DNA of 64,000 bases, taken from Allohahella sp002354735. GTDB lineage: Bacteria; Pseudomonadota; Gammaproteobacteria; Pseudomonadales; Oleiphilaceae. The position numbers were made by a program, and so were the translations under genes. Below are positions 26,948 to 35,673 of this stretch, in pieces; within the stretch, counting starts at the first letter, position 1, and every line of letters begins with the position of its first letter. The notes under the pieces were generated by a model. The model saw nothing but the letters and a program-made list of their open reading frames with translations, had not been told where the DNA came from and did not search any database. The stretch is from positions 310,001 to 374,000 of the forward strand of contig NZ_CP172312.1 of assembly GCF_047946665.1 (NCBI RefSeq), read 5' to 3'.

Positions 26948-27772
26948 GTGACCGTTCTGTCAGAAGAGCATCTCGTCAGTATCGAGAACATGAGCTTTCG
27001 CCGTGGTGATCGGCTGATTTTCGATAACATCAGTCTGTACGCGCCGCGAGGCAAGATCACTGGCATCATGGGTCCCAGCGGCACAGGCAAGACGACACTA
27101 CTGAAGTTGATCGGCGGCCAGATCAAACCCGAAAGCGGGAAAGTGATCTTCGATGGCATCACTGTTAACGAGATGTCCAGAGCGAAGCTTTACGATATGC
27201 GGACGCGGATGGGCATGCTGTTCCAGTCGGGTGCGCTATTCAGTGATCTTACCGTATTCGAAAACGTCGCCTTCCCACTGCGTGCCCATACCGCTCTCAA
27301 TAACGATATGATCCGGGACATCGTCCTGATGAAGCTCAACGCGGTGGGCCTGCGGGGCGCACGGGATCTGATGCCAAGCGAGCTCTCGGGCGGCATGGCG
27401 CGGCGTGCCGCACTGGCGCGCAGCATCGCGCTCGACCCGGATATCATCATGTACGACGAGCCCTTCACCGGCCAGGACCCCATTGCGATGGGCGTGATCG
27501 TCAAGCTTATTCGGCTACTCAACGATGCGGTTGGTCTCACGACGATTCTGGTGTCCCATGATATTCAGGAAACCATGAGTATTGCAGATCATCTGTGCAT
27601 CATCGCCGATGGCAAGTTGATGGGGCAGGGTGCGCCTCAGTATCTGAAGAGAGAAGGTAACGAGTTCGTGAAGCAGTTTCTCAACGGGCTGCCTGACGGA
27701 CCGGTATCTTTCCATTACCCTGCGCCGGACTACAAGGCTGATTTGCTGTCTGCCGGTGCTCGGAATGCTTAG
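26948..27772 (+). CDS. mlaF: Phospholipid ABC transporter ATP-binding protein MlaF
   Basis: A 274-residue ATPase of the MlaFEDB complex that keeps outer-membrane lipid asymmetry. Walker A IMGPSGTGKTTLLKLIGG, signature LSGGMARRAALARSI and Walker B PDIIMYDEPFTGQDP are clear, with the MCE-type C-terminal tail. The GTG at 26948 overlaps the only Shine-Dalgarno-like AGGAG (26944-26948), so the exact start is unsure; a CTG at 26957 would have 8-nt spacing from it. First gene of mlaFEDCB. Confidence 0.95.
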   Translation: MTVLSEEHLVSIENMSFRRGDRLIFDNISLYAPRGKITGIMGPSGTGKTTLLKLIGGQIKPESGKVIFDGITVNEMSRAKLYDMRTRMGMLFQSGALFSDLTVFENVAFPLRAHTALNNDMIRDIVLMKLNAVGLRGARDLMPSELSGGMARRAALARSIALDPDIIMYDEPFTGQDPIAMGVIVKLIRLLNDAVGLTTILVSHDIQETMSIADHLCIIADGKLMGQGAPQYLKREGNEFVKQFLNGLPDGPVSFHYPAPDYKADLLSAGARNA

Positions 27773-28556
27773 TCAGCTTATCGGAAGGATTCAGAAGCTC
27801 GGCCATTCCGGTCTCACATCCTTGTCCTCATTTGGCCGATCCGGTGTGTTTCTGATCCAGACGCTGTGGAACTGGCCATCGATGAAAGGCATGCCGTTGC
27901 TGGCCAGACAGATCTGGCAGGCTGGTGTGCTATCGCTGCTCATCATTATCGTCAGCGGACTCTTCATCGGCATGGTGCTCGGGCTTCAGGGTTATACCAT
28001 CCTGGTCGACTACGGCTCGGAACAGGCCATTGGTCAGATGATCGCGCTGACGCTCGTGCGGGAGCTGGGGCCGGTGGTGACTGCGCTGCTGTTCGCAGGC
28101 AGGGCGGGTAGTGCATTGACTGCTGAAATAGGGCTCATGAAAACGACTGAACAGCTCAGCAGCCTCGAAATGATGGGCGTGGATCCGCTGCGCTACGTGA
28201 TTGCACCGCGTCTCATCGGCGGCTTCATCAGCATGCCCATACTGGCCGCAATTTTCAGCGTCGTTGGCGTCTGGGGCGGCATGATGGTCGGTGTGGACTG
28301 GCTGGGCGTATATGAAGGGTCGTTCTGGAGTAATATGCAGGCTTCGGTGGACTTCAGGGAAGATGTGCTCAACGGCGTGATCAAGAGCCTTGTATTCGGA
28401 TTCGTGTGCAGCTGGATTGCTGTCTATCAAGGCTACGACTCCGTCCCGACCTCGGAGGGTATCAGTGCGGCAACTACCCGTACGGTGGTGTACTCTTCGC
28501 TCAGTGTGCTCGCGCTGGATTTTATTCTGACCGCCGTCATGTTTGGAGATCTGTAA
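27765..28556 (+). CDS. mlaE: Phospholipid ABC transporter permease MlaE
   Basis: A 263-residue MlaE permease with about five membrane spans and the conserved LVRELGPVVTALLFAGRAGSALTAEIGLMK segment of the family. I chose ATG 27765, which overlaps mlaF by 8 bp; a GTG three codons earlier is open too. It forms the lipid-conducting membrane core of MlaFEDB. Confidence 0.95.
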   Translation: MLSQLIGRIQKLGHSGLTSLSSFGRSGVFLIQTLWNWPSMKGMPLLARQIWQAGVLSLLIIIVSGLFIGMVLGLQGYTILVDYGSEQAIGQMIALTLVRELGPVVTALLFAGRAGSALTAEIGLMKTTEQLSSLEMMGVDPLRYVIAPRLIGGFISMPILAAIFSVVGVWGGMMVGVDWLGVYEGSFWSNMQASVDFREDVLNGVIKSLVFGFVCSWIAVYQGYDSVPTSEGISAATTRTVVYSSLSVLALDFILTAVMFGDL

Positions 28557-29009
28557 ATGCAAATGCGAACTGTCGAAATTGGCGTAGGCCTTTTCATGCT
28601 GCTCGGCATAGGCGCATTATTTCTGCTGGCGGTACGCATCAGTGGCCTGAGTCTCAGTCCAGCTGATTCGACCTACACCATTTATGCGGAATTCAACGAT
28701 ATCGGTGGCCTGCGTGAACGTGGCAAGGTTTCGATGGCAGGCGTGACCATAGGCCAGATCACTGAAATCAAGCTGGATCCGAAATCGGTAAAAGCACGAG
28801 TAGCCATGGAGCTCGATGCCGACGTAGATTATATATCACGCGATAGTGTGGCCGTTGTGAGCACCGCTGGGCTACTTGGTGAGAAGTACCTGAACATCGC
28901 CATTGGCGGTGATCCTGATACCCTCGCTGAGGGTGATTATATCGAGAACACGCAAAGTGCCCTCAACCTCGAAAAGCTGATCGGCAATTTTGCCACCAGC
29001 AACCTCTGA
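28557..29009 (+). CDS. mlaD: Phospholipid ABC transporter substrate-binding protein MlaD
   Basis: A 150-residue MCE protein: N-terminal membrane anchor (GVGLFMLLGIGALFLLAV) and one MCE domain (YTIYAEFNDIGGLRERGKVSMAGVTIG and LGEKYLNIAIGGD). In E. coli it forms a hexameric ring through which lipids pass. ATG begins directly after the mlaE stop, with GGAGA in the mlaE end. It is a little shorter than E. coli MlaD at the C-terminus. Confidence 0.95.
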   Translation: MQMRTVEIGVGLFMLLGIGALFLLAVRISGLSLSPADSTYTIYAEFNDIGGLRERGKVSMAGVTIGQITEIKLDPKSVKARVAMELDADVDYISRDSVAVVSTAGLLGEKYLNIAIGGDPDTLAEGDYIENTQSALNLEKLIGNFATSNL

Positions 29010-29043
29010 AATTGCAGCCCGAACTACGGAAGGATATTGGCAG

Positions 29044-29745
29044 ATGACCCGAATTGTTACCGCTTTGCATCCGATCGATAAGAGTCTGTTTCCCCCACGG
29101 TCCGCCCTGGCAGCCATGGGGCTCGCAGTCCTGCTGATGTTCTGTGCCCTGTTCTCGGCTCAAGCCGAGGCTGGTGTGGAAGACGAGATCATGGCCAAGG
29201 TCCGAAAGGATACCAACCGTCTGGTCGAGAAGCTGCGAAACCAGCGCCAGACTTACTACGAGGACAAGACCAAATTCTACAATATCATGCACGAAGCACT
29301 TGTAGAGTCGATCGATTTTCAGCGAATTTCTGCACGCATCATGGGCCGGTACCGTCGCGAAGCCAGTGATGAGCAACAGAAGCGCTTTGTGGAAGTCTTC
29401 AAGAAGAGTCTCTTCAATGCCTATGGCAAGACGCTTGTCGAGTCGGATCAGTTCAATATCAACGTGCTGTCGGCGGAACTGAATCCGCGGGCCAAGGACC
29501 GTGCTTCAGTTAATCTCGAGGTCGTTTCGCAATCCGGCAACAAGTATCCCGTGACTTATTCGATGTACGACAGCGAAAAGAAGGGCTGGCTGCTCGAAAA
29601 CGTTATCGTGAACGGCGTGAACCTTGGCCTTGCCTTCCGGGACAAGTTTGAGCAGTTGATGAGTCAGCACAAGGGCAATATCGACAAGGTCATCGATAAC
29701 TGGACCTCCACTGTCGAGGAAGATCGCATACAGGAGAAGAAATAA
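29044..29745 (+). CDS. mlaC: Periplasmic phospholipid-binding protein MlaC
   Basis: A 233-residue Ttg2D/MlaC-family protein that ferries phospholipid between MlaA in the outer membrane and MlaFEDB. The start at ATG 29044 (MTRIVTALHP) follows GGAAGG; a signal peptide ends near SAQAEA. The body holds the IDFQRISARIMGRYRREASDEQQKRF and LLENVIVNGVNLGLAFRDKFEQL segments typical of the family. Confidence 0.93.
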   Translation: MTRIVTALHPIDKSLFPPRSALAAMGLAVLLMFCALFSAQAEAGVEDEIMAKVRKDTNRLVEKLRNQRQTYYEDKTKFYNIMHEALVESIDFQRISARIMGRYRREASDEQQKRFVEVFKKSLFNAYGKTLVESDQFNINVLSAELNPRAKDRASVNLEVVSQSGNKYPVTYSMYDSEKKGWLLENVIVNGVNLGLAFRDKFEQLMSQHKGNIDKVIDNWTSTVEEDRIQEKK

Positions 29746-29749
29746 GTTA

Positions 29750-30073
29750 GTGGCTTCTCCAAGCGCAGGACTCAGCGTTCAGGATAGAGCCGCTGGCGGC
29801 GCCTATGCAGAGATTACGGGCGACATCGATAACGATACGGCCGTGTCTCTGCTGAAAGAAGGCAAGGCCTTTCTCGCCGGCGCGACGAGCACCCAGGTCA
29901 TCATTGACTTCAGCCAGGTGAAAAGTGTGCAGAGCGTGGCACTGTCTCTAATGATCCGTTGGCTTGACACGGCTGCGAAGCACAACAGAACGCTGCAGTT
30001 TGCGGGGCTGTCCGGGAAGCTGCACGACCTGGCGAAGGTGAGCGGATTGGATGAGGTGCTGCCGCTGGTCTGA
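29750..30073 (+). CDS. mlaB: STAS-domain protein MlaB
   Basis: A 107-residue STAS protein with GTG start at 29750, five bases after mlaC. The pattern VIIDFSQVKSVQSVALSLMIRWL matches the STAS helix region (Thr/Ser position in the SVQSVAL loop). MlaB binds MlaF and is needed for ATPase activity of the transporter. Confidence 0.88.
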   Translation: MASPSAGLSVQDRAAGGAYAEITGDIDNDTAVSLLKEGKAFLAGATSTQVIIDFSQVKSVQSVALSLMIRWLDTAAKHNRTLQFAGLSGKLHDLAKVSGLDEVLPLV

Positions 30074-30108
30074 TTGGCCGCGTTTGCACTGCCGCTCTTC
30101 CTGGCATC

Positions 30109-30117
30109 TGATATACT
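30109..30117 (+). promoter_or_regulatory. Candidate extended -10 promoter before ibaG-murA
   Basis: TGATATACT forms an extended -10 (TGn + TATACT, five of six consensus bases) in the 121-bp gap between mlaB and ibaG, placing a transcript start near 30124. No good -35 at 17 bp is seen, which is acceptable for extended -10 promoters. Confidence 0.45.
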
Positions 30118-30194
30118 CCCCGCTTTTCAACATCAGCACATTGATCTGTTCTGCCTTCCGCGCAGCACATACCTCCAGGACGGGAGCCTCAACT

Positions 30195-30437
30195 ATGCAG
30201 CCTCAAGAACTTGAAACCTATCTCCAGCCGCGCCTGAGCGACTGTGAAGTCAAAGTCGGCGGTGATGACTATCATTTCCTGGTCACGGTCATTGGTGATG
30301 TCTTCGAAGACCTCAATGCGGTCAAGAAGCAGCAGTACGTCTACAAGCAGCTCAATGAGCTTATCGCTGACGGGACCGTGCATGCCGTAACCATCAAAAC
30401 TTACACGCCGACTGAATGGTCAGCCCTGAATTCCTGA
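30195..30437 (+). CDS. ibaG: BolA-family protein IbaG
   Basis: An 80-residue BolA-like protein (YrbA/IbaG type), linked to iron-sulfur/glutaredoxin biology and acid stress. I chose ATG 30195 (MQPQELETYLQ), which follows CGGGAG; the frame is open further upstream but without family likeness. The KKQQYVYKQLNELIADGTVHAVTIKTYT end, in two parts, is typical of IbaG. Its place just before murA is conserved. Confidence 0.93.
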   Translation: MQPQELETYLQPRLSDCEVKVGGDDYHFLVTVIGDVFEDLNAVKKQQYVYKQLNELIADGTVHAVTIKTYTPTEWSALNS

Positions 30438-30455
30438 AATCAGAACCAGGCTCAT

Positions 30456-31721
30456 ATGGACAAATTAAGAATCAGGGGCGGTATTCCGCTGAGTGGTACA
30501 GTAACCATTTCCGGTGCGAAAAACGCTGCACTGCCGATATTGACCTCCGCGCTACTGTCTTCCGGGCCGGTGCAATTAAGCAATCTTCCTCAGCTCAACG
30601 ACATCAGGACAATGACCCGCCTGCTGCAGCAGATGGGCGTGGTCACGGAAGAGCAGGGCGAGGGGCGCATGCAGCTCGATAGCTCGAAGGTCAATAACTA
30701 CACGGCCGCCTACGATCTGGTCAGGACCATGCGAGCCAGCATCCTCGTGCTGGGCCCCCTGCTTGCCCGGTTTGGATACGCTGAAGTCTCTCTACCGGGC
30801 GGGTGCGCTATTGGCAGCCGGCCGGTAGATTTGCACATACGCGGCCTACAGGCGATGGGTGCGACGATTGAAGTCGACAACGGCTATATCAAGGCGAGCC
30901 GCCAGGGTCGACTTCGCGGCGCCCATATCTATTTCGACACCGTTACCGTCACCGGCACCGAAAACCTGATGATGGCGGCCTGTCTGGCTGAAGGGCGAAC
31001 GGTGCTTGAAAATGCGGCCCGCGAGCCAGAGGTCGTCGATCTCGCGCGTTGCCTACTCGCCATGGGCGCCGATATCAAGGGGCATGGCACTGCCACCATC
31101 GAGATCAACGGCGTGACCGAGCTCACTGGCTGTCATCACGCCATTCAGGCTGACCGAATCGAAACTGGCACTTTCCTGTGTGCGGCTGCTGCAACACGCG
31201 GGCAGGTCACGGTCGAGGGCGCTGATGAGGGCTGCCTTGAAGCCGTCTTGCTGAAGCTGGAGGAGGCCGGGGCCAATCTCTCGGTCGCCGGATCCAGCAT
31301 CACCCTGGACATGAAAGGCAACCGACCTCGCGCCGTCAGCATCAGGACGGCGCCGTTTCCTGCCTTTCCAACCGACATGCAGGCGCAGTTCATGGCGATG
31401 AACTGCGTAGCTGAAGGCAGCAGCAACATCGTCGAGACCATATTCGAAAATCGCTTCATGCATGTGCAGGAACTGCAACGGCTTGGTGCAAAGATCAGCG
31501 TCGAAGGCCATACGGCAATCGTGACCGGGCTGGCCGGCCTCACTGGTGCGCCAGTGATGGCCACTGATCTGCGCGCTTCTGCCAGCCTCATCATCGCGGG
31601 ACTGGTTGCCGAGGGCGAAACCTGCATCGACCGCATCTATCATCTGGATCGGGGTTATCAGCGCATTGAGCAAAAACTGCAGGGGCTGAATGCTCGAATC
31701 GAGCGGGTGGATGTATGTTGA
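30456..31721 (+). CDS. murA: UDP-N-acetylglucosamine 1-carboxyvinyltransferase
   Basis: A 421-residue MurA, the first committed step of peptidoglycan synthesis. The fosfomycin-target Cys117 is in SLPGGCAIGSRPVDLHIRG, and the N-terminal ISGAKNAALPIL and the C-terminal TDMQAQFMAMNCVAEGSS segments are diagnostic. It overlaps hisG by 7 bp. Confidence 0.98.
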   Translation: MDKLRIRGGIPLSGTVTISGAKNAALPILTSALLSSGPVQLSNLPQLNDIRTMTRLLQQMGVVTEEQGEGRMQLDSSKVNNYTAAYDLVRTMRASILVLGPLLARFGYAEVSLPGGCAIGSRPVDLHIRGLQAMGATIEVDNGYIKASRQGRLRGAHIYFDTVTVTGTENLMMAACLAEGRTVLENAAREPEVVDLARCLLAMGADIKGHGTATIEINGVTELTGCHHAIQADRIETGTFLCAAAATRGQVTVEGADEGCLEAVLLKLEEAGANLSVAGSSITLDMKGNRPRAVSIRTAPFPAFPTDMQAQFMAMNCVAEGSSNIVETIFENRFMHVQELQRLGAKISVEGHTAIVTGLAGLTGAPVMATDLRASASLIIAGLVAEGETCIDRIYHLDRGYQRIEQKLQGLNARIERVDVC

Positions 31722-32371
31722 ACGGTGAACAGATCACGATAGCGCTGAGCAAGGGCCGCATACTTGATGACACGCTGCCATTGCTGGAGTTTGCAGGGAT
31801 CACTCCGGCCGAAGATATTTCGAAAAGCCGGAAGCTGATTTTTGAAACCAATCACGACCATGTCAGACTGGTCGTGCTGAGGGCGAGTGACGTGCCGACC
31901 TACGTCCGCTTTGGTGCGGCCGATATGGGCGTGGCCGGTAAGGATGTCTTGCTCGAAAATGGTAGCGAAGGTCTGTATGAGCCACTGGACCTCGATATCG
32001 CCCGCTGCCGTTTGATGACTGCTGCGAAAGTCGGGGCGCCGCGTTCTGCTGGCGGCCGCGTGCGCGTGGCCACCAAATTCGTGAGCCTCGCCAAACAGTT
32101 CTATGCAAGCCGTGGTATTCAGGCCGATATCATCAAGCTGTACGGCGGCATGGAACTGGCGCCATTGCTGAACCTCGCGGATGAAATTGTCGACATTGTC
32201 GACACCGGCAATACGCTCAAGGCAAATGGCCTGGAGGCCAGGGAACTGATCTGTCACGTAAGCTCCCGGCTTATTGCCAACAGCGCGGCAATGAAGATGA
32301 AGCAGGCTGCCATGCAGGCGCTCATCGCCCGCCTGGGTGAAGCCGTTCAGAACAGACAGCAGACAGCATGA
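31715..32371 (+). CDS. hisG: ATP phosphoribosyltransferase catalytic subunit (short form)
   Basis: A 218-residue HisG of the short type, which catalyses the first step of histidine synthesis. Segments ITIALSKGRILDDTLPLL, VRFGAADMGVAGKDVLLE and VDIVDTGNTLKANGLE are typical. It lacks the C-terminal regulatory domain of the long form; short HisG needs HisZ, which is not in this window. ATG overlaps the murA stop by 7 bp. Confidence 0.96.
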   Translation: MLNGEQITIALSKGRILDDTLPLLEFAGITPAEDISKSRKLIFETNHDHVRLVVLRASDVPTYVRFGAADMGVAGKDVLLENGSEGLYEPLDLDIARCRLMTAAKVGAPRSAGGRVRVATKFVSLAKQFYASRGIQADIIKLYGGMELAPLLNLADEIVDIVDTGNTLKANGLEARELICHVSSRLIANSAAMKMKQAAMQALIARLGEAVQNRQQTA

Positions 32372-32395
32372 CTTCTAAATGATGAGACTCTCCGC

Positions 32396-33727
32396 ATGAA
32401 AATGTTAGCGCGCAGTGATGCAAATTTCGCTGCTGATCTCGACCAGCTCCTTAATGTATCGGCTGCAGACACATCGGCAGTCGAGCATACAGTAGCCGAT
32501 ATCATCGCCGACGTGCGTTTGCGTGGTGATGCCGCCGTGCTCGACTACACCAGTCGTTTCGACCGACTGGACTTCAGCGACGCCGCACAGCTGCGCATTT
32601 CTGCGGAACAGCTGGCTCATCATGCCGCGCAGGTTGATCCCGCAGTGCGTGAAGCGCTCGAAGCTGCTGCTGCCCGCATACGCGCCTATCACGAGCGACA
32701 GGCCGCGCCCTCATGGCAGTATTCGGAGCCGGATGGCACCGTGCTGGGCCAGCAGATTACGCCACTGGATTCAGTTGGTATCTATGTGCCTGGCGGCAAG
32801 GCTGCCTACCCGTCTTCGGTGCTGATGAACGCCATTCCTGCCAAGGTGGCAGGTGTGAAGCGCATCGTGATGACTGTGCCTACACCTGATGGCGTGATCA
32901 ATGACGCAGTGCTAACGGCAGCGTTAGTGGCGGGCGTCGATGAGATCTTTACAGTGGGTGGTGCACAGGCTGTAGCTGCGTTGGCCTACGGTACGGCGAC
33001 GATCCGCCCGGTCGACAAGATCACCGGCCCTGGCAATATTTACGTAGCCACTGCCAAGAAACAGGTGTTCGGCAAAGTTGGAATCGACATGATTGCCGGA
33101 CCATCGGAGATTTGTGTCGTTGCCGATGCGGCGACGGATCCGGACTGGCTGGCGATGGATCTGTTTTCGCAGGCCGAGCACGATGAAGATGCTCAGTCGA
33201 TCCTGATCAGCGACAGTCAGGCACTGCTCGATCGCGTCACGGCGGCAATTGAGCGACTGCTGCCAGAGATGGAGCGAGCAGACATCATTCGCAAGTCACT
33301 GGATGCACGCGGTGGCATGATCCTCTGTGCCAATCTGGATGAGGCCATCGAAGTCGTGAACCTGATTGCACCCGAGCACCTCGAGCTCTGTGTCGATCAT
33401 CCTGAGCGGCTACTAGGTAATATTCGACATGCTGGCGCCATTTTCATGGGACGTTACACCCCTGAGGCACTGGGAGACTACTGCGCGGGCCCCAACCACG
33501 TGCTGCCAACCTCCGGGACGGCAAGGTTTTCAAGCCCACTTGGTGTGTACGATTTCCAGAAACGCTCTTCCATTATCAACTTCTCAGCACAAGGCGCTGC
33601 GAAGCAGGGTCGAGTCGCGAGCGTGCTGGCCAGGGCAGAGGGGCTGACTGCCCATGCCCGCTCGGCTGAATATCGTGTGGAAGGCTATGCGGGCGAGAGT
33701 TCAGGGCAGGGCGGCAATCGTGAGTGA
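32396..33727 (+). CDS. hisD: Histidinol dehydrogenase
   Basis: A 443-residue zinc dehydrogenase that oxidises histidinol twice to histidine. Features include YVPGGKAAYPSSVLMNAIPA, VDKITGPGNIYVATAKKQVFG, AGPSEICVVAD, DLFSQAEHDEDAQSIL and GDYCAGPNHVLPTSGTARFS. It overlaps hisC by 8 bp. Its C-terminal 15 residues run past the usual family end. Confidence 0.97.
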   Translation: MKMLARSDANFAADLDQLLNVSAADTSAVEHTVADIIADVRLRGDAAVLDYTSRFDRLDFSDAAQLRISAEQLAHHAAQVDPAVREALEAAAARIRAYHERQAAPSWQYSEPDGTVLGQQITPLDSVGIYVPGGKAAYPSSVLMNAIPAKVAGVKRIVMTVPTPDGVINDAVLTAALVAGVDEIFTVGGAQAVAALAYGTATIRPVDKITGPGNIYVATAKKQVFGKVGIDMIAGPSEICVVADAATDPDWLAMDLFSQAEHDEDAQSILISDSQALLDRVTAAIERLLPEMERADIIRKSLDARGGMILCANLDEAIEVVNLIAPEHLELCVDHPERLLGNIRHAGAIFMGRYTPEALGDYCAGPNHVLPTSGTARFSSPLGVYDFQKRSSIINFSAQGAAKQGRVASVLARAEGLTAHARSAEYRVEGYAGESSGQGGNRE

Positions 33728-34910
33728 CAGCAGAACTGCCGCAGATCAGGGACTACGTTCGAGCCTGATCGAGGCCTTGATTCCTGAAAGCCTCAGAGCG
33801 GTAGGGGCCTATCATGTGCAGAACGCCAAGGGCCTGCTGAAGCTGGACGCAATGGAGAACAGCTTTCCCTTGCCATCGACAGTGGAGGCGGCCTTTCGTA
33901 GCCGATTAGCCTCCCTTGAAATCAATCGGTATCCATCACCGCACCCGCAGCGGATTGAACAGCAGATTCGTCAGCTCTATGGGATTGCCGATGAGTCAGC
34001 CATGATCTTCGGCAATGGTTCAGACGAGCTTATTCAGCTTCTCATCACCGTCATCGCGCCGCAGAATCGGGTTGTTCTGGCGCCTGTCCCGAGCTTCGTG
34101 ATGTATGCCAATCTGGCCAAGCTGCTGGACTGCCAGTTCGTAGGCGTGCCTCTGCAGGCCGATTTCAGCCTTGATCTTGCTGCGATGGAAGAAGCTATCC
34201 GGACACAGCGGCCGGGGCTTGTCTTTCTCGCACAGCCAAACAACCCCACAGGGGTAGCCTACTCGCAGGCGACGATACTCGAGCTGGCTGAGCAATGCAG
34301 ACAAAGCGGAAGTCTACTGGTCATCGACGAAGCTTACGAGGCCTTCACGGATTACAGCGCCATAGGGCTGGAGCAGCAATTCGAGAACGTCCTGATTCTG
34401 CGAACACTCTCGAAGCTGGGTATGGCCGGCGCGCGGTTTGGCATGCTATTCGGGCACGCGGCCTGGATCAGCGAATTTGATAAAGCCAGATTGCCGTACA
34501 ATATCAATGTGTTCACCCAGCTGTTTATAGAAGTCGCGCTGGACCACTACGACGAGTTCATGGCCCAGACCGAGGCGCTCAGAGCCTCTCGCTCGGTCCT
34601 TGAGTCGCAGCTGAAGGCGCTGCCCTGGCTGGACGTATTCGAAAGTGAAGCCAACTTCGTCCTGGTACGTGTGTTGCCGAAGCGCGATAGCGACGCGGCG
34701 GACGGTACGGCTACGGACGCACTCGCTGTGCGCCTGCACAAGGGGATGAGGCAGCAGGGGGTGCTGGTCAAGTGCCTGCATGGCGGACATCCGCTGGTCG
34801 AAAACTGCCTGCGACTCACTGTAGGGCAGTCTCATGAAAATGAACAGATGATGGCGGCACTCATCGATGCGCATAAACATCTGGAGGATGGTGAAGGTGG
34901 CATTGGTTGA
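33720..34910 (+). CDS. hisC: Histidinol-phosphate aminotransferase
   Basis: A PLP enzyme of 396 residues from GTG 33720, which lies in the hisD end behind an AGGGCAGG site. The PLP lysine is in RTLSKLGMAGARFG; AQPNNPTGV and VIDEAYEAF are standard aminotransferase segments. The 30-residue N-terminal lead before the LRAVGAYHVQ segment is longer than in many relatives, so a later start is possible. In Pseudomonas the next gene is algW/degS; here it is a Nif3 gene. Confidence 0.94.
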   Translation: MSDSRTAADQGLRSSLIEALIPESLRAVGAYHVQNAKGLLKLDAMENSFPLPSTVEAAFRSRLASLEINRYPSPHPQRIEQQIRQLYGIADESAMIFGNGSDELIQLLITVIAPQNRVVLAPVPSFVMYANLAKLLDCQFVGVPLQADFSLDLAAMEEAIRTQRPGLVFLAQPNNPTGVAYSQATILELAEQCRQSGSLLVIDEAYEAFTDYSAIGLEQQFENVLILRTLSKLGMAGARFGMLFGHAAWISEFDKARLPYNINVFTQLFIEVALDHYDEFMAQTEALRASRSVLESQLKALPWLDVFESEANFVLVRVLPKRDSDAADGTATDALAVRLHKGMRQQGVLVKCLHGGHPLVENCLRLTVGQSHENEQMMAALIDAHKHLEDGEGGIG

Positions 34911-35661
34911 ACGCACTGCGATAGAAAAGTGGCTAAACGTGGTTCTCGAGCCGGAGCAGGTGAAGGATTATTGCCCGAATGGCTTGCAGGTCGAGGGGCG
35001 CACTCAGATCGCCAAAGTATTGCTCGGGGTGACTGCCTCACAGGCACTGGTCGACGAAGCAGCACGGTGGGGAGCCGACATGATTCTCGTTCACCATGGC
35101 TGGTTCTGGAAAAATGAGCCGCTGACAGTGACAGGCCAGAAGTACCGCCGCATGAAAGCGCTCATGCAGCACGATATCAATCTCTTCGCCTACCATCTGC
35201 CTCTCGATATTCACGCCGAATACGGCAATAACGCTACCCTTGCCGAAACACTGGGCCTGCAGGTTGAGGCCAGACAGACTTTGATGGGGGTGAAAGATCT
35301 GCTGTGGTATGGACGGGTAGCAGAGCCCTGCCAGGCAGATGTCTTCGCGAGGCATATCGAGAAGCGACTTCAGCGTAAGCCGTTGTTGCTGGGCGATTCA
35401 CAGAAGATGGTTCGCTCGGTTGCCTGGTGTACCGGCGGTGCGCAAAGCGCCATCGATGACGCGATAGAACTTGGTGTGGATGCATTCATAAGCGGGGAAG
35501 CCTCAGAACAGACTTACCACGCCGCGATGGAAAACGACATCGTGTACTACGCTGCAGGCCATGACTCGACAGAGCGGTACGGGGTGCAGGCACTTGGCGC
35601 CGCGCTAGCTGCAGAATTCGGCCTTGAAGCCAGGTTTTTCGACCTGGGCAACCCGGTCTGA
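34897..35661 (+). CDS. Nif3-like dinuclear metal centre protein (YbgI family)
   Basis: A 254-residue member of the YbgI/Nif3 family. The GTG at 34897 sits 9 nt after GGAGG (34883-34887) and gives an N-terminus that aligns with E. coli YbgI; earlier ATG/GTG codons lie too close to that site. Metal-binding features are VHHGWFWKNEP, HLPLDIH and the C-terminal YYAAGHDSTERYG. In E. coli the protein is linked to DNA-damage and GTP-cyclohydrolase-like functions, but the activity is not settled. It overlaps hisC by 14 bp. Confidence 0.92.
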   Translation: MALVERTAIEKWLNVVLEPEQVKDYCPNGLQVEGRTQIAKVLLGVTASQALVDEAARWGADMILVHHGWFWKNEPLTVTGQKYRRMKALMQHDINLFAYHLPLDIHAEYGNNATLAETLGLQVEARQTLMGVKDLLWYGRVAEPCQADVFARHIEKRLQRKPLLLGDSQKMVRSVAWCTGGAQSAIDDAIELGVDAFISGEASEQTYHAAMENDIVYYAAGHDSTERYGVQALGAALAAEFGLEARFFDLGNPV

Positions 35662-35673
35662 ACCCAACTATGA

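Noticed and set aside
30051..30194. N-terminal extension of IbaG
   Set aside because: The extra 48 codons cross the promoter and mlaB end and do not look like protein; ATG 30195 has the ribosome site.
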